A stretch of 64,000 nucleotides of DNA from Paracoccaceae bacterium (GTDB taxonomy: Bacteria > Pseudomonadota > Alphaproteobacteria > Rhodobacterales > Rhodobacteraceae), in the NCBI GenBank assembly GCA_024742695.1, contig JANSXY010000007.1, positions 1 through 64,000 of the forward strand. The letters run 5' to 3'. The translations under genes were made by a program, and so were the position numbers. Below the pieces are notes generated by a model. It saw only the letters and a list, made by a program, of their open reading frames with translations. It did not search any database and had not been told where the DNA came from. Position 1 is the first letter of the stretch. Each line of letters begins with the position of its first letter. Positions 8,800 to 17,409 of the stretch are shown here, in pieces.

Positions 8800-9426
8800 A
8801 TGACCGGCTTGCGCGCCAAACAGAAAGCTGACCGCGAAAGACGCATTCTGAAGGCGGCGGTGACGCAATTTCGGGCAGAGGGCTATCGCTCGGTCCGAAT
8901 CGAGGACCTGGCCGAAATGGCCGAGGTCTCGGTCGGCACGGTGTACAACTACTACCAGACCAAGGGCGACATCCTGATCGCGACGGTCGCGATGGAGGTC
9001 GAGGAGGTGCTGGCCTCGGGCGCGGCGATCGTCGCGGACCCGCCGCGCGGGGTCGAGGCGGCGCTGCTCGCGCTGATCTTCCAGTACTACGACCACTCGC
9101 TCGAATACCTGTCGAAGGAGATGTGGCGCAACGCGATGGCGTTGTCGATCGAGGCGCCGGGAACGCCGAACGGCCGGCGCTACACCGAGTTGGACAGCCG
9201 TCTGGCCGCGCAGGTCACCGACATGATCGTCGCACTGCAGGCGCGCGGCGAGGTGCGGCGCGATATCCTTGCCGGGCCGCTCGGGCAGCTCGTGTTCAAC
9301 AACCTCAACCAGATGTTCATCGAGTTCGTGAAGGACGACGCCATGTCGTTGCAGGCGCTGCGCGACGCGGTCGCGGCGCAGACCCGGCCGCTGGCCCGGC
9401 TCATTTCGACGGAAGGATCACGATGA
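8800..9426 (+). CDS. TetR-family transcriptional regulator
   Basis: The 208-residue protein carries the TetR DNA-binding domain at about residues 10-57 (RRILKAAVTQF, then RIEDLAEMAEVSVGTVYNYY), followed by a ligand-binding helical domain. The ATG at 8800 gives the normal family length; an upstream TTG at 8749 would add an unlikely Ser-rich leader and cover the operator. Its stop overlaps the ureohydrolase ATG (ATGA). It is divergent from the ABC importer, so it probably represses both units until the imported compound or a product binds. Confidence 0.88.
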   Translation: MTGLRAKQKADRERRILKAAVTQFRAEGYRSVRIEDLAEMAEVSVGTVYNYYQTKGDILIATVAMEVEEVLASGAAIVADPPRGVEAALLALIFQYYDHSLEYLSKEMWRNAMALSIEAPGTPNGRRYTELDSRLAAQVTDMIVALQARGEVRRDILAGPLGQLVFNNLNQMFIEFVKDDAMSLQALRDAVAAQTRPLARLISTEGSR

Positions 9427-10370
9427 CCCGGTTCAACCAGCCCCTCGGCGGCAACGAGATGCCCCGCTTCGGCGGCCCGGCGACGATGATGCGGCTGCCG
9501 GCCCAAGCCACGGCGGAGGGCCTCGACGCCTGTTTCGTCGGCATCCCGATGGATATCGGCACGTCGAACCGGTCCGGCACCCGGCTGGGTCCGCGCCAGA
9601 TCCGTGACGAAAGCCGGATGCTGCGGCCCTACAACATGGCGACGCGGGCCGCGCCGTTCGACAGCCTGCAGGTCGCCGATATCGGCGACGTGCCGATCAA
9701 CACCTTCGACCTGAAGAAGTCGGTCGACATCATCACCGCGCAGTACCGCGACATCCTCGGTCACGGTGCGATCCCGCTGACGCTGGGCGGCGATCACACG
9801 CTGACCTGGCCGATCCTGCGGGCCGTGAAGGACCGGCACGGCCCCGTCGCGTTGATCCATGTCGATGCCCATGCCGACATCAACGAGCACATGTTCGGCG
9901 AGACGGTGGCGCATGGCTGCCCGTTCCGCCGCGCCTGGGAAGACGGGTGCCTGCAGAACGACAAGGTCTTCCAGATCGGGCTCCGCGGCACCGGCTACGC
10001 GCCCGAGGATTTCGACTGGGGCCGCGACCGGGGCTGGACCGTCGTGCAGGCCGAAGAGTGCTGGTACAGGTCGCTCGCCCCGCTGATGGAAAGGGTGCGC
10101 GCGGTCGTCGGCACGGCCCCGGTCTACCTGTCCTTCGACATCGACAGCCTCGACCCGGCCTTCGCGCCGGGGACCGGCACGGTCGAACCGGGCGGGCTGA
10201 CGACATGGCAGGCCCTTGAAATCGTGCGCGGATGCGCCGGGCTGAACCTTGTCGGCTGCGATCTTGTCGAGGTCTCGCCGCCCTATGATCCGTCCGGCAA
10301 CACCGCGCTGATCGCGGCGAACCTGCTGTTCGAGATGCTGTGCGTCCTGCCCGGCGTCGCGCGGGGCTGA
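9423..10370 (+). CDS. Agmatinase-family ureohydrolase
   Basis: The 315-residue protein has the full arginase/agmatinase manganese set: GGDHT, DAHADI and SFDIDSLDPAFAPG, with TGTVEPGG after it. The family hydrolyses guanidino compounds (agmatine, guanidinobutyrate, guanidinopropionate, guanidine) to urea plus an amine or ammonia. Coupling to a TetR gene and divergence from a polyamine-type importer fit uptake and use of an external guanidino compound. I cannot choose between agmatine and other substrates from sequence alone, so no symbol is given. Confidence 0.85.
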   Translation: MTRFNQPLGGNEMPRFGGPATMMRLPAQATAEGLDACFVGIPMDIGTSNRSGTRLGPRQIRDESRMLRPYNMATRAAPFDSLQVADIGDVPINTFDLKKSVDIITAQYRDILGHGAIPLTLGGDHTLTWPILRAVKDRHGPVALIHVDAHADINEHMFGETVAHGCPFRRAWEDGCLQNDKVFQIGLRGTGYAPEDFDWGRDRGWTVVQAEECWYRSLAPLMERVRAVVGTAPVYLSFDIDSLDPAFAPGTGTVEPGGLTTWQALEIVRGCAGLNLVGCDLVEVSPPYDPSGNTALIAANLLFEMLCVLPGVARG

Positions 10371-10407
10371 CCGCCGCCGCGCGCCGCCCGCCGGGCACGG
10401 GCCGGCC

Positions 10408-11244
10408 TCAGTCGCAGATGTCGGCGACGGATTTCTTCACCGCCTCGATCTCGAACACCGCGTCCAGCCAATCGTCTCGGAAGATGACCGACTTGGCGTT
10501 CTCGATCGCCAGCAGCGCGCCGTCGGAAAACTTGCCTTCCGGGAAGATGCCGAAGGCGATGGCCAGTTCGATCTTCAGGTGGCCGAGGATGAAGTCATGC
10601 GCCGCGGCTTTTGGCACGCCCATCGCCACCGCACGGTCGGTCGCCTCGCGCAAGGCCAGCGAAAACGTGGCCCCGACCGTCTCCGACAGCGCGGGTTCGA
10701 GGATCGCGATGTCCTGCAGCGTGCAGCGATGCGCGCGGGCGACCGGCGCGTAGATCAGCCGCGCGATCTCCTCGCAGGCCGCGTAATGCTCTTCCGGCCC
10801 CTGGATCAGGGCGCAGACGATGCCCTGCGGCCCGGCGATGCCCCCGAAATAGTCGCGTTGCGCGGCAAGGTCGGCCGTCACCTCGAAGATGTTGGGGTGG
10901 CAGGGATGGGTGCAGAAATAGGTCACGTCGGGCCGGTCGGGCATCCGGCCGGCGAAGGGCGCCGCGGCATCCAGCACGATGACCGCCGCGCCGGGCTTGA
11001 CCCGATCGATGAAACCCGCCGCGATCTGGCCGATCAACCGGTCGGGCACCGCCATCACGATCGCGTCGGCATCGGCCAGCGCGTTGTCGGCGGGCACGGT
11101 CTCGAGGCCCAGTTCCGCCCTGAGACGGTCCTGCCCGGCCGGCGACACCTCGACATGGTCGACGTCGAACCGCGACCCCATCAGGTTGCGTGCCAGCCGC
11201 ACCCCCATCTTGCCGCCGGCCCCCAGAAGCGCGATCTTCTCCAT
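10408..11244 (-). CDS. apnO: D-apionate oxidoisomerase-like NAD-binding enzyme
   Basis: The 278-residue protein has an N-terminal Rossmann fold (ALLGAGGKMG at 5-14) and a C-terminal helical domain of the phosphogluconate-dehydrogenase-like type (THPCHPNIFEV, then KAAAHDFILGHLKIELAIAF). Proteins of this form act as ApnO, turning D-apionate into 3-oxo-isoapionate, in the pathways described for D-apiose use. The gene lies 1 base after a DUF1537 kinase gene, itself overlapping a RuBisCO-like gene; this trio is the reason for the call. GGGGAGGA precedes the ATG at 11244. No ApnL lactonase or apiose dehydrogenase gene is adjacent. Confidence 0.72.
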   Translation of the reverse strand: MEKIALLGAGGKMGVRLARNLMGSRFDVDHVEVSPAGQDRLRAELGLETVPADNALADADAIVMAVPDRLIGQIAAGFIDRVKPGAAVIVLDAAAPFAGRMPDRPDVTYFCTHPCHPNIFEVTADLAAQRDYFGGIAGPQGIVCALIQGPEEHYAACEEIARLIYAPVARAHRCTLQDIAILEPALSETVGATFSLALREATDRAVAMGVPKAAAHDFILGHLKIELAIAFGIFPEGKFSDGALLAIENAKSVIFRDDWLDAVFEIEAVKKSVADICD

Positions 11245-11245
11245 C

Positions 11246-12625
11246 CTAGTCCTCCCCGGCGGTCCCGCCGCCACGCTTGATCCAACCAAAGTAATCGGGG
11301 CTGCCCATCTGTCCGCCCTTGAGCGCGATCTGCAGTCCGTCCATCGCCGGGTCGTCCGACCAGGCCTGCAGGAGCGCCGCGCCCGGTGTCGTGGGCGCGA
11401 GTGCGGTGAAGGCGAAAAGCCCCAGTTCCCGCGCCGCATGGCCCGAGGTGTCGCCACCCGAGATCACCACGCGGCCCAGCCCGGTGCGCCGGACCAGCCG
11501 TGCCACGATCCGGCCCAGCGCGGCGCCGATCCGTTCGCCCGCCGCTTCCGGCGCGATCCCGGTCGCATCCAGCGCCCTGCGCAGGGCCGCGACGGCCGCA
11601 TCGTCGGGGCCACGGGCCGTGCAGATCAGCGGGTCGCGGCCGCGCCCCAGCGCGTCGAGCGCCGCCGCTTCCGCCGCCGCTTCCGCCCCCGCATCGCCCC
11701 GCGCCACCGCGGCGGCATCGAGGCCGATAACCTCGAACCCCTCCGCCGCCGCCCGATCGATCTGCGCCGCCGTTACCGGTGACACCGACCCCGAGACCGC
11801 CAGCATCCGCCGGACCGGCCCCGCGCCGGGCGTGGCGGGTTCGGGCGGGATCAGCCCGGCGGCGCGCCAATGCGCGATCAGCGCGTATTCCACGCCTTGC
11901 GAGCCGACCGCGAGCAGCGGCGCGCGCGCCTGCCAGATCAGCCGGCCATTGGTTTCCATGTGCGGCCCGGTCAGCGCGTCGAGCGCGATCACCTCGCAGC
12001 CCTCGGCCCGCAGGCCGGCCAGCGCCGCCTCCGCGTCGGCCTCCAGCGCCTCGATGTCGATCAGGCCGAAACTGCGGGCGGTCTGCCGGGCAAGGTGGCG
12101 CGTCACCTCGGCCTCGTCCATCGGGGTCGCGGGGTGGCGGGCCATCACCGGGTGCCGATCCAGCCGGAAGACCCCGCCGGGGGCCGAGGCGAAGAGATTG
12201 CCGAAAACCTGGTAGCGCCGCATCACCGGCGCGGCGACGAGGCAGGGCACCCAGGGGCTGCCGACGATCTCTTGCCCGATGTCGATCGCCGCGCCGATCG
12301 ACCCCAGCCGCGGCGCGGAATCGAGGGTGGAGCAGGTCTTGTAATGCACCACCGGCGCGCCGGTTTCGGCCAGGCTGGCGAACAGCCGGGGCAGTTCCGC
12401 CGCCATCCACTCGGGCGTCTGCGCCCGCGCGGTGGTGGCGACGCCGATGCCGCGCAGGCCGGGAAACCGCGCCAGGCGCTCCGGTGTCGGCGCGTCGAGG
12501 AACAGCGCCGCGGGCAGGCCGGCGAAGGCCAGCGCCTCCATCACCGCCGCCGATCCGGTAAAATCGTCGCCCAGCCAGGCGACGAGCGGGCCGTCGGGCA
12601 GCCCGCCTGCCTGGCCGGCGTTCAC
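11246..12625 (-). CDS. oiaK: DUF1537-family four-carbon/branched sugar acid kinase, OiaK-like
   Basis: The 459-residue protein has the DUF1537 N-terminal motif LGDDFTG and the C-terminal nucleotide-binding region with VVISGGDTSGHAA and LKGGQMG. The family phosphorylates sugar acids such as erythronate, threonate and 3-oxo-isoapionate. With ApnO-like and RuBisCO-like partners in one operon, 3-oxo-isoapionate 4-phosphate is the likely product. The start is the GTG at 12625, overlapping the stop of the RuBisCO-like gene (GTGA). Confidence 0.72.
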   Translation of the reverse strand: MNAGQAGGLPDGPLVAWLGDDFTGSAAVMEALAFAGLPAALFLDAPTPERLARFPGLRGIGVATTARAQTPEWMAAELPRLFASLAETGAPVVHYKTCSTLDSAPRLGSIGAAIDIGQEIVGSPWVPCLVAAPVMRRYQVFGNLFASAPGGVFRLDRHPVMARHPATPMDEAEVTRHLARQTARSFGLIDIEALEADAEAALAGLRAEGCEVIALDALTGPHMETNGRLIWQARAPLLAVGSQGVEYALIAHWRAAGLIPPEPATPGAGPVRRMLAVSGSVSPVTAAQIDRAAAEGFEVIGLDAAAVARGDAGAEAAAEAAALDALGRGRDPLICTARGPDDAAVAALRRALDATGIAPEAAGERIGAALGRIVARLVRRTGLGRVVISGGDTSGHAARELGLFAFTALAPTTPGAALLQAWSDDPAMDGLQIALKGGQMGSPDYFGWIKRGGGTAGED

Positions 12626-13872
12626 CGGAACCGCCTCAGCGCGGCGGCCAGCGCCGGATGGTCGCGGGCGTAATCTTCGGCAGGAACGCCGGCCATCGCG
12701 GCCTCCCAGGCCTCGCGCAGGCTGCGGACGCCGGCGGCGGGGCCGTCGGGGTGCCCCATGATCCCGCCGCCCGCGGCATGCAGGCAATCGGCGCTGCCCA
12801 GCTTGCGGTAGGTATCGGCCGCCTGCACCGCGGTCTGGCCCGAGGAGAAGACCGGCATCGCGCGGCACGGCTTCTCGGCGAAAAGCGGCTCGCCCAGCGA
12901 CCGGGCCGAGGCGATCACGCTCTCGTCGCTTTCGCTGAACTTGTTGGACAGCCCGTTGACATGCATGTGGTCGGCCCCGGCCAGCCGCCAGAGTTTCGAC
13001 CAGGCCGGGTAGGACCAGCCTAGAAGCGGCGCGCGCGACAGCGCGCCCCAGCCGTTGCGATGGGCATGGATCGGCAGTTCGCTGTGCCGCGCGAGGGCGA
13101 GGAACCCCGACAGCCCCACCGAGTTCAGGCTGACCATCACGCAGGTGCCGCCCAGATCGCGCACCATGTCGTGCCGGCGGCGCATGTCGTCGATCTCGCC
13201 GGTCAGGTTGGCGGCGTACATCACCCGCTTGCCGGTGCGATGGGCATGGGCGTCAAGCACCGACAGCACGGCGCGCACGCGATCCCCGAACGGGCAGGCC
13301 GGGCCGTTGGCCTGCAATTCGTCATCCTTGATGAAGTCGATCCCCGCCGCCGCAAGGTCGCCGGCCAGTGCCGCCGTCTCGTCGGGCGACAGGCCGACGC
13401 TGGGCTTGACGATCGTGCCGATCACCGGCCCGGCCCCGATCCCGCACAGCCGTTTCGTGCCGTCGGCGCCGAAGCGCGGGCCGGGTCCGGCCGCGGCGAA
13501 GCCGGGCGGCAGGCGGATGTCCTCGACCCGGAGGCCCGAGAATTCCCGCAACTCGAAGAGGTTGCCGGCCAGCGTCACCATCAGGTTGGGCAGGTCCGGC
13601 CCGATGTTTTCCAACGGCCAGGACAGCGTCAGCCGCGCCCGGCGGTAGCCCTGGCCGCGATCCGCCATGACACAGGGCAGCGACGGCTGCCGTGCCGGCG
13701 CTTCTTCCTCCAGCCGTTCGACCCGCGCCGCGGCGCGGTCGCGCAGCGCCGCCGTCTCGCCGGGCAGGGCGACGAAGGTGCCCGAGGATTGTTCGCCGGC
13801 CATGACCTCGGCCGCGCGGGCGGGGTCGATCGGCGTTTCGATCAGGTAGTCGCATTCGATCCGGTCGGTCAT
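12622..13872 (-). CDS. RuBisCO-like protein, 3-oxo-isoapionate-4-phosphate cleaving type (OiaT/OiaX)
   Basis: The 416-residue protein keeps RuBisCO large-subunit landmarks: TIVKP (K156), the metal-binding KDDE (K182-E185, with the carbamylated-Lys position), HRNG (H271), HMHVNG (H302), K311 and SSGQ (S344), then GGG (368-370). The second Lys of the KPK motif is replaced by Ser158, so this is a RuBisCO-like protein and not a carbon-fixing enzyme. In apionate pathways such proteins either decarboxylate 3-oxo-isoapionate 4-phosphate (OiaX) or split it hydrolytically to 3-phosphoglycerate and glycolate (OiaT). No erythrulose-phosphate isomerases are near, which mildly favours OiaT. Confidence 0.75.
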   Translation of the reverse strand: MTDRIECDYLIETPIDPARAAEVMAGEQSSGTFVALPGETAALRDRAAARVERLEEEAPARQPSLPCVMADRGQGYRRARLTLSWPLENIGPDLPNLMVTLAGNLFELREFSGLRVEDIRLPPGFAAAGPGPRFGADGTKRLCGIGAGPVIGTIVKPSVGLSPDETAALAGDLAAAGIDFIKDDELQANGPACPFGDRVRAVLSVLDAHAHRTGKRVMYAANLTGEIDDMRRRHDMVRDLGGTCVMVSLNSVGLSGFLALARHSELPIHAHRNGWGALSRAPLLGWSYPAWSKLWRLAGADHMHVNGLSNKFSESDESVIASARSLGEPLFAEKPCRAMPVFSSGQTAVQAADTYRKLGSADCLHAAGGGIMGHPDGPAAGVRSLREAWEAAMAGVPAEDYARDHPALAAALRRFR

Positions 13873-13947
13873 GACAGTCCGGCGCAGGGCAAGGGCTATG
13901 GCCCATGTGGCGTCCCACGGGCCGGATCGCAGGTCAATAAACTTGCG

Positions 13948-13962
13948 TAAACAGCTTGTTTA
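13948..13962. promoter_or_regulatory. Palindrome upstream of the RuBisCO-like operon
   Basis: TAAACAGCTTGTTTA is a perfect inverted repeat (6-base arms, 3-base centre), 76 bases upstream of the operon start at 13872 and just beyond the convergent end of the neighbouring gene. It stands in a short AT-rich patch. It looks like an operator, but no regulator gene is adjacent. Confidence 0.4.
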
Positions 13963-13977
13963 GCCCAGCTTCAGACC

Positions 13978-15492
13978 CTAGCCGCCGATCAGCAGCCGCA
14001 CCATCGTCGCCTGGTCCAGGTAGCCCGTTGGCGTCAGGCCGCGCGCCTGCTGGAACCGGCGGATCGCCTTGCGCGTCGCCGCGTCGAACCGGCCGTCCAC
14101 GGCCCCGGGCTTCAGCCCCAGATCGGTGAGCCGGGCCTCGACCAGCCGGCGCATCACCGCGTTGCCGGCCAGCGCATCCTCGACCGCGGCCAGGTCGCGG
14201 CGCTGGCCGGCCTCGGCCTCGGCCGCCTGCCGCTCGGCCCGGCGCTGCTCGGCGGCCTCGGCGAAGGCGCCGTTCGGGTAGCGGTCGAGATAGGCGCGGT
14301 AGGCGGCGGCGGTGTCGGCCTCGGTCGCGGCGGTCCAGGCCTCGCGCTCCTCGGCCGGGATGCGCGCCAGCCGCTCGCCTTCGAACTCTTCCAGCCGGGC
14401 GGCGGCGATATCGGCGAACAGCCCGTCGGGGTAGCGATCCAGGTAGGCGCGCGCCCCGGCCTCGGTGCCGCCACGGCCGGTGTCGCGCCAATAGGCGGAA
14501 TCGCGGGCCTCTTCCTCGGCCTGCCGCCGCGCGGCCTCGGCCTCCAGTTCCGCCGCGCGGGTTTCGGCCTGCTGGAACAGCGCCTCCAGCAGGCGCGCGT
14601 CGAGATAGCCGGTCGCCTCGCCGGCGTTGGCGCTTTGCCAGGCGCGGATCGCGGCGCGGGTGGCCGGGCCGAAGACGCCGTCGATCCCGCGCGGGTCGAA
14701 GCCGAGGATCGCGAGGCTTTGCTGTGTCTTGCGCCGCTCGTCGCGGCTGAGCCGCAGCGCCTCTTCGATAAGCCGCAGGCGCTCTTCCGGGCTCGGCTCC
14801 GGCGCGGCGGCGGTCTCGTCCGGGCCCGACGGCGCCGGCCGGAACGACCGGTTGAGCGGCAGGTAGCCGTCGGCGCGCAGCCGCCCGACCGTCGCGATGG
14901 CCGCGGCCACCGGCATCTCCGGGTCGAACAGCGGCCCGCCAAACAGTTCGGCCAGCGCGGCGCCCGGCCCGGCCAGCACGGTCACGCCCTGCGGGATGTC
15001 GTGCGGCTCGAAGCCGGGATCGAGGCCGGGGCCGGTCAGCGCGCGGCGCGCAGGGTCGACCACGGCGACGACGGCGGAGCCCGGATGCCCGCCCGCGAAG
15101 TCCAGCAGCGGCGCCAGCGGCAGCCCCGCCGTCCCGACATCCAGGGCCGAGACGCGGCCCGCCTCGGGGGCAAGCAGCCAGTGATCGGTCTTCGCGCGGA
15201 CGACATGACCCTCCAGCACGATCAGCAGGCTGTCGGCGCGGGCGATCCGGGGGCGCAACGCCTCCAGCCGGGCCAGCGCCTCGGCAAGGCGCAGGTCATC
15301 CAGCACCACCGGCGCGAATCCCGCACCGCGCAGCGCCGCCGCGATCCCGCGGTTGCCCGCCAGCGCCGGCTGTTCGGAATAATCGGTATTGACCACAAGG
15401 ATCGCGAGGTCTTCGGCCGTCGCCTCGGCCACGCCAATGAAGCCCGCCAGCGCCGCCCAGGCCAGCGCCCGCGCCGTCTTGTCGAAAAGCAT
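13978..15492 (-). CDS. Exported caspase-fold protein with two peptidoglycan-binding domains; catalytic residues altered
   Basis: The 504-residue protein starts with a signal peptide (about 1-27) behind GGGAGGT and the ATG at 15492. Residues 28-240 resemble a caspase/metacaspase p20 fold: LAILVVNTDY, then IVLEGHVV and VAVVDPARR. The usual His motif GHG is GHV (H96), and the Cys of the D-x-C-R motif is Ala148, so proteolysis is doubtful. Two peptidoglycan_binding_1 domains follow (about 285-335 and 450-503), separated by an Ala/Glu-rich helical region with repeated RAYLDRYPDGLF-type units. It probably sits in the periplasm bound to the wall. The role is unknown. Confidence 0.72.
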   Translation of the reverse strand: MLFDKTARALAWAALAGFIGVAEATAEDLAILVVNTDYSEQPALAGNRGIAAALRGAGFAPVVLDDLRLAEALARLEALRPRIARADSLLIVLEGHVVRAKTDHWLLAPEAGRVSALDVGTAGLPLAPLLDFAGGHPGSAVVAVVDPARRALTGPGLDPGFEPHDIPQGVTVLAGPGAALAELFGGPLFDPEMPVAAAIATVGRLRADGYLPLNRSFRPAPSGPDETAAAPEPSPEERLRLIEEALRLSRDERRKTQQSLAILGFDPRGIDGVFGPATRAAIRAWQSANAGEATGYLDARLLEALFQQAETRAAELEAEAARRQAEEEARDSAYWRDTGRGGTEAGARAYLDRYPDGLFADIAAARLEEFEGERLARIPAEEREAWTAATEADTAAAYRAYLDRYPNGAFAEAAEQRRAERQAAEAEAGQRRDLAAVEDALAGNAVMRRLVEARLTDLGLKPGAVDGRFDAATRKAIRRFQQARGLTPTGYLDQATMVRLLIGG

Positions 15493-15748
15493 CGTCCTGA
15501 CCTCCCGGTCGCTAGAATTCCTGTCCCGTATCGGGCTGAAACGCCGGGCAGCCTCGGCCGGAAGCGGGCTGCTATGCAATAGCGACACCGCCCGCGGGCC
15601 TCGCGTTGGCAAGAGACCGCCGGTTCCGGCGCGCTGCCGTGGCCACACTCGCCCGCGCAAAGGCCGGGGCGGGGCAGCTTTGCCTTGGCAAGGCGGATGA
15701 TCCGTCGGATGCTTCGGTGAACGGCGAAGTCATTGAACGGGAGGTATC

Positions 15749-16081
15749 ATGGCCGGCAAATTCGAACTCTTCACCGACAAGGCCGGTGAAACGCGCTTCC
15801 GCCTGAAGGCGGGCAACGGGCAGATCATCCTTGCCAGCGAGGGCTACAAGCGCAAGGCCAGCGCGCTGAACGGCGTGGAGTCGGTGCGCCGCAATGCCGC
15901 CGATCCGAAGCGGTTCGAGAGGGCCGAGACCACCAGCGGCAAGTGGCGGTTCAACCTGCGCGCCACCAACGGTCAGGTCATCGGCACCTCCGAGACCTAT
16001 GAAAGCGAGGCGGCGCGCGACAACGGCATCGAGTCGGTGATGAAGAACGCGCCCGAAGCGAAGCTCGAAGACCTGACCTGA
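15749..16081 (+). CDS. YegP-family protein (DUF1508)
   Basis: The 110-residue protein consists of two tandem DUF1508 units, each with the pattern F-L-K-A-x-N-G-Q-I-I followed by S-E-x-Y and a GxESV stretch (residues 4-50 and 57-104). The family is small, cytoplasmic and of unknown biochemical function, often linked to stress. GGGAGGT precedes the ATG. The 256-base divergent gap to the caspase-fold gene presumably holds its promoter. Confidence 0.9.
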   Translation: MAGKFELFTDKAGETRFRLKAGNGQIILASEGYKRKASALNGVESVRRNAADPKRFERAETTSGKWRFNLRATNGQVIGTSETYESEAARDNGIESVMKNAPEAKLEDLT

Positions 16082-16162
16082 GGGCCGCGTCTTGGCCCGC
16101 CGGCGGCCCCGGAACGCTCCGGGGCGGCCGGTGTCCCCGGTGGTGCGGAACGCGAGGGCCCG

Positions 16163-17329
16163 ATGAAGATCACCCGAATCACCAGCCACGTGCTGCAATA
16201 CGACCTGCCCGAGACGCTGGGCTACTCGCAGCAGTTCTACACCCGTCGCAGCGCCCATCTGGTCGAGGTCGAGACCGACGAGGGCGTGACCGGCTGGGGG
16301 GAATGCTTCGGTCCCGGCAATGTCGCGCTGGCCAACCGGGCGATCGTGGAACAGGTGATCCAGCCGCTGGTTCTGGGCATGGATCCGCTCGACCGAGACG
16401 TGATCTGGCACCGGGTCTACAACCTTCTGCGCGACCACGGCCAGAAGGGGATGCCGATGCAGGCGCTGTCGGGTGTCGACATCGCGCTGTGGGACATCGC
16501 CGGCAAGGTCGCGGGCCTGCCGCTGCACAAGCTGATCGGCGGCGCGCATCGCGCCGACGTGCCGGTCTACGGCTACGGGATGATGCTGCGCCATGAGCCG
16601 GTGGCCGACCTTGCCGCGCGCTTCACGGACGAGGCGGCCGCGATCCGCGACGCCGGCTTTGTCGCCGCCAAGATGAAGGTCGGTCTCGGCCCGAGGGACG
16701 ACGTGCGCCTGGCCGAGGCGGTGCGCAGGGGCGTCGGGCCGGAGTACCGCTTCATGGTCGACGCCAACCACTGCTACACCACCAGCGACGCCTTCTACGT
16801 CGGCCGCGCGCTGGAAGAGCTGGAGGCGTACTGGTTCGAGGAACCGGTCGCGCCGGAGGATCACGACGGCTACCGCGAGCTGCGCGCGGGGCTGGATGTC
16901 AACATCTCGGGCGGCGAGGCGGAATTCGGGCGCTGGGGCTGGCGCGCGTTGCTGGAATCGCGCGGGCTGGACATCGCGCAGCCCGAGGTCTGCGCGCTGG
17001 GCGGGATCAGCGAATACCTGCGGGTGCTGGCGCTGTGTCACGCCCATCACACGCCGGTGGTCAACCATGTCTGGGGATCGGCGGTGGCGGTGGCGACGAA
17101 CCTGCAGCTGCTGGCGGCGATGCCGCCGCTGCCGGGCGGGCTGCATCCGTGGGAGCCGATGCTGGAATTCGATACCACCCACAACGCCTTCCGCGACGAT
17201 CTGCTGACCGAGCCGCTGGCGATACAGGCGCAGGTCGCCCGCACCGGCGGGCGGTGCGCGATACCCGGCGGGCCCGGCCTGGGCGTGGAACCCGACCGCG
17301 ACGTGATCCGGCACTACCGGATCGACTGA
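16163..17329 (+). CDS. Enolase-superfamily enzyme, D-galactarolactone-cycloisomerase-like
   Basis: The 388-residue protein has the mandelate-racemase-group layout: capping domain at the N terminus, then the barrel with KMK (the KxK base), VDANH, FEEPV and GGEAEF for the metal, and NHVWGS for the opposite His/Asp base. The C-terminal FDTTHNAFRDDLL and PGLGVE resemble galactarolactone cycloisomerase (Gci), an enzyme of uronate/hexarate use. Substrate remains a guess. It is followed 80 bases later by an oxidoreductase on the same strand; no dedicated transporter is adjacent. Confidence 0.75.
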   Translation: MKITRITSHVLQYDLPETLGYSQQFYTRRSAHLVEVETDEGVTGWGECFGPGNVALANRAIVEQVIQPLVLGMDPLDRDVIWHRVYNLLRDHGQKGMPMQALSGVDIALWDIAGKVAGLPLHKLIGGAHRADVPVYGYGMMLRHEPVADLAARFTDEAAAIRDAGFVAAKMKVGLGPRDDVRLAEAVRRGVGPEYRFMVDANHCYTTSDAFYVGRALEELEAYWFEEPVAPEDHDGYRELRAGLDVNISGGEAEFGRWGWRALLESRGLDIAQPEVCALGGISEYLRVLALCHAHHTPVVNHVWGSAVAVATNLQLLAAMPPLPGGLHPWEPMLEFDTTHNAFRDDLLTEPLAIQAQVARTGGRCAIPGGPGLGVEPDRDVIRHYRID

Positions 17330-17409
17330 GGCGCCGGTTTCGGCTTGACCCGCGCGGGCGGCGCGGGTTGCGTGGCCGAAACGTTGCGGGACCGAGCCCG
17401 GAGGGCGCG

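Noticed and set aside
12622-13872. Functional RuBisCO large subunit
   Set aside because: The second Lys of KPK is Ser, the protein is short (416 residues), there is no small subunit or phosphoribulokinase, and the context is a sugar-acid operon.
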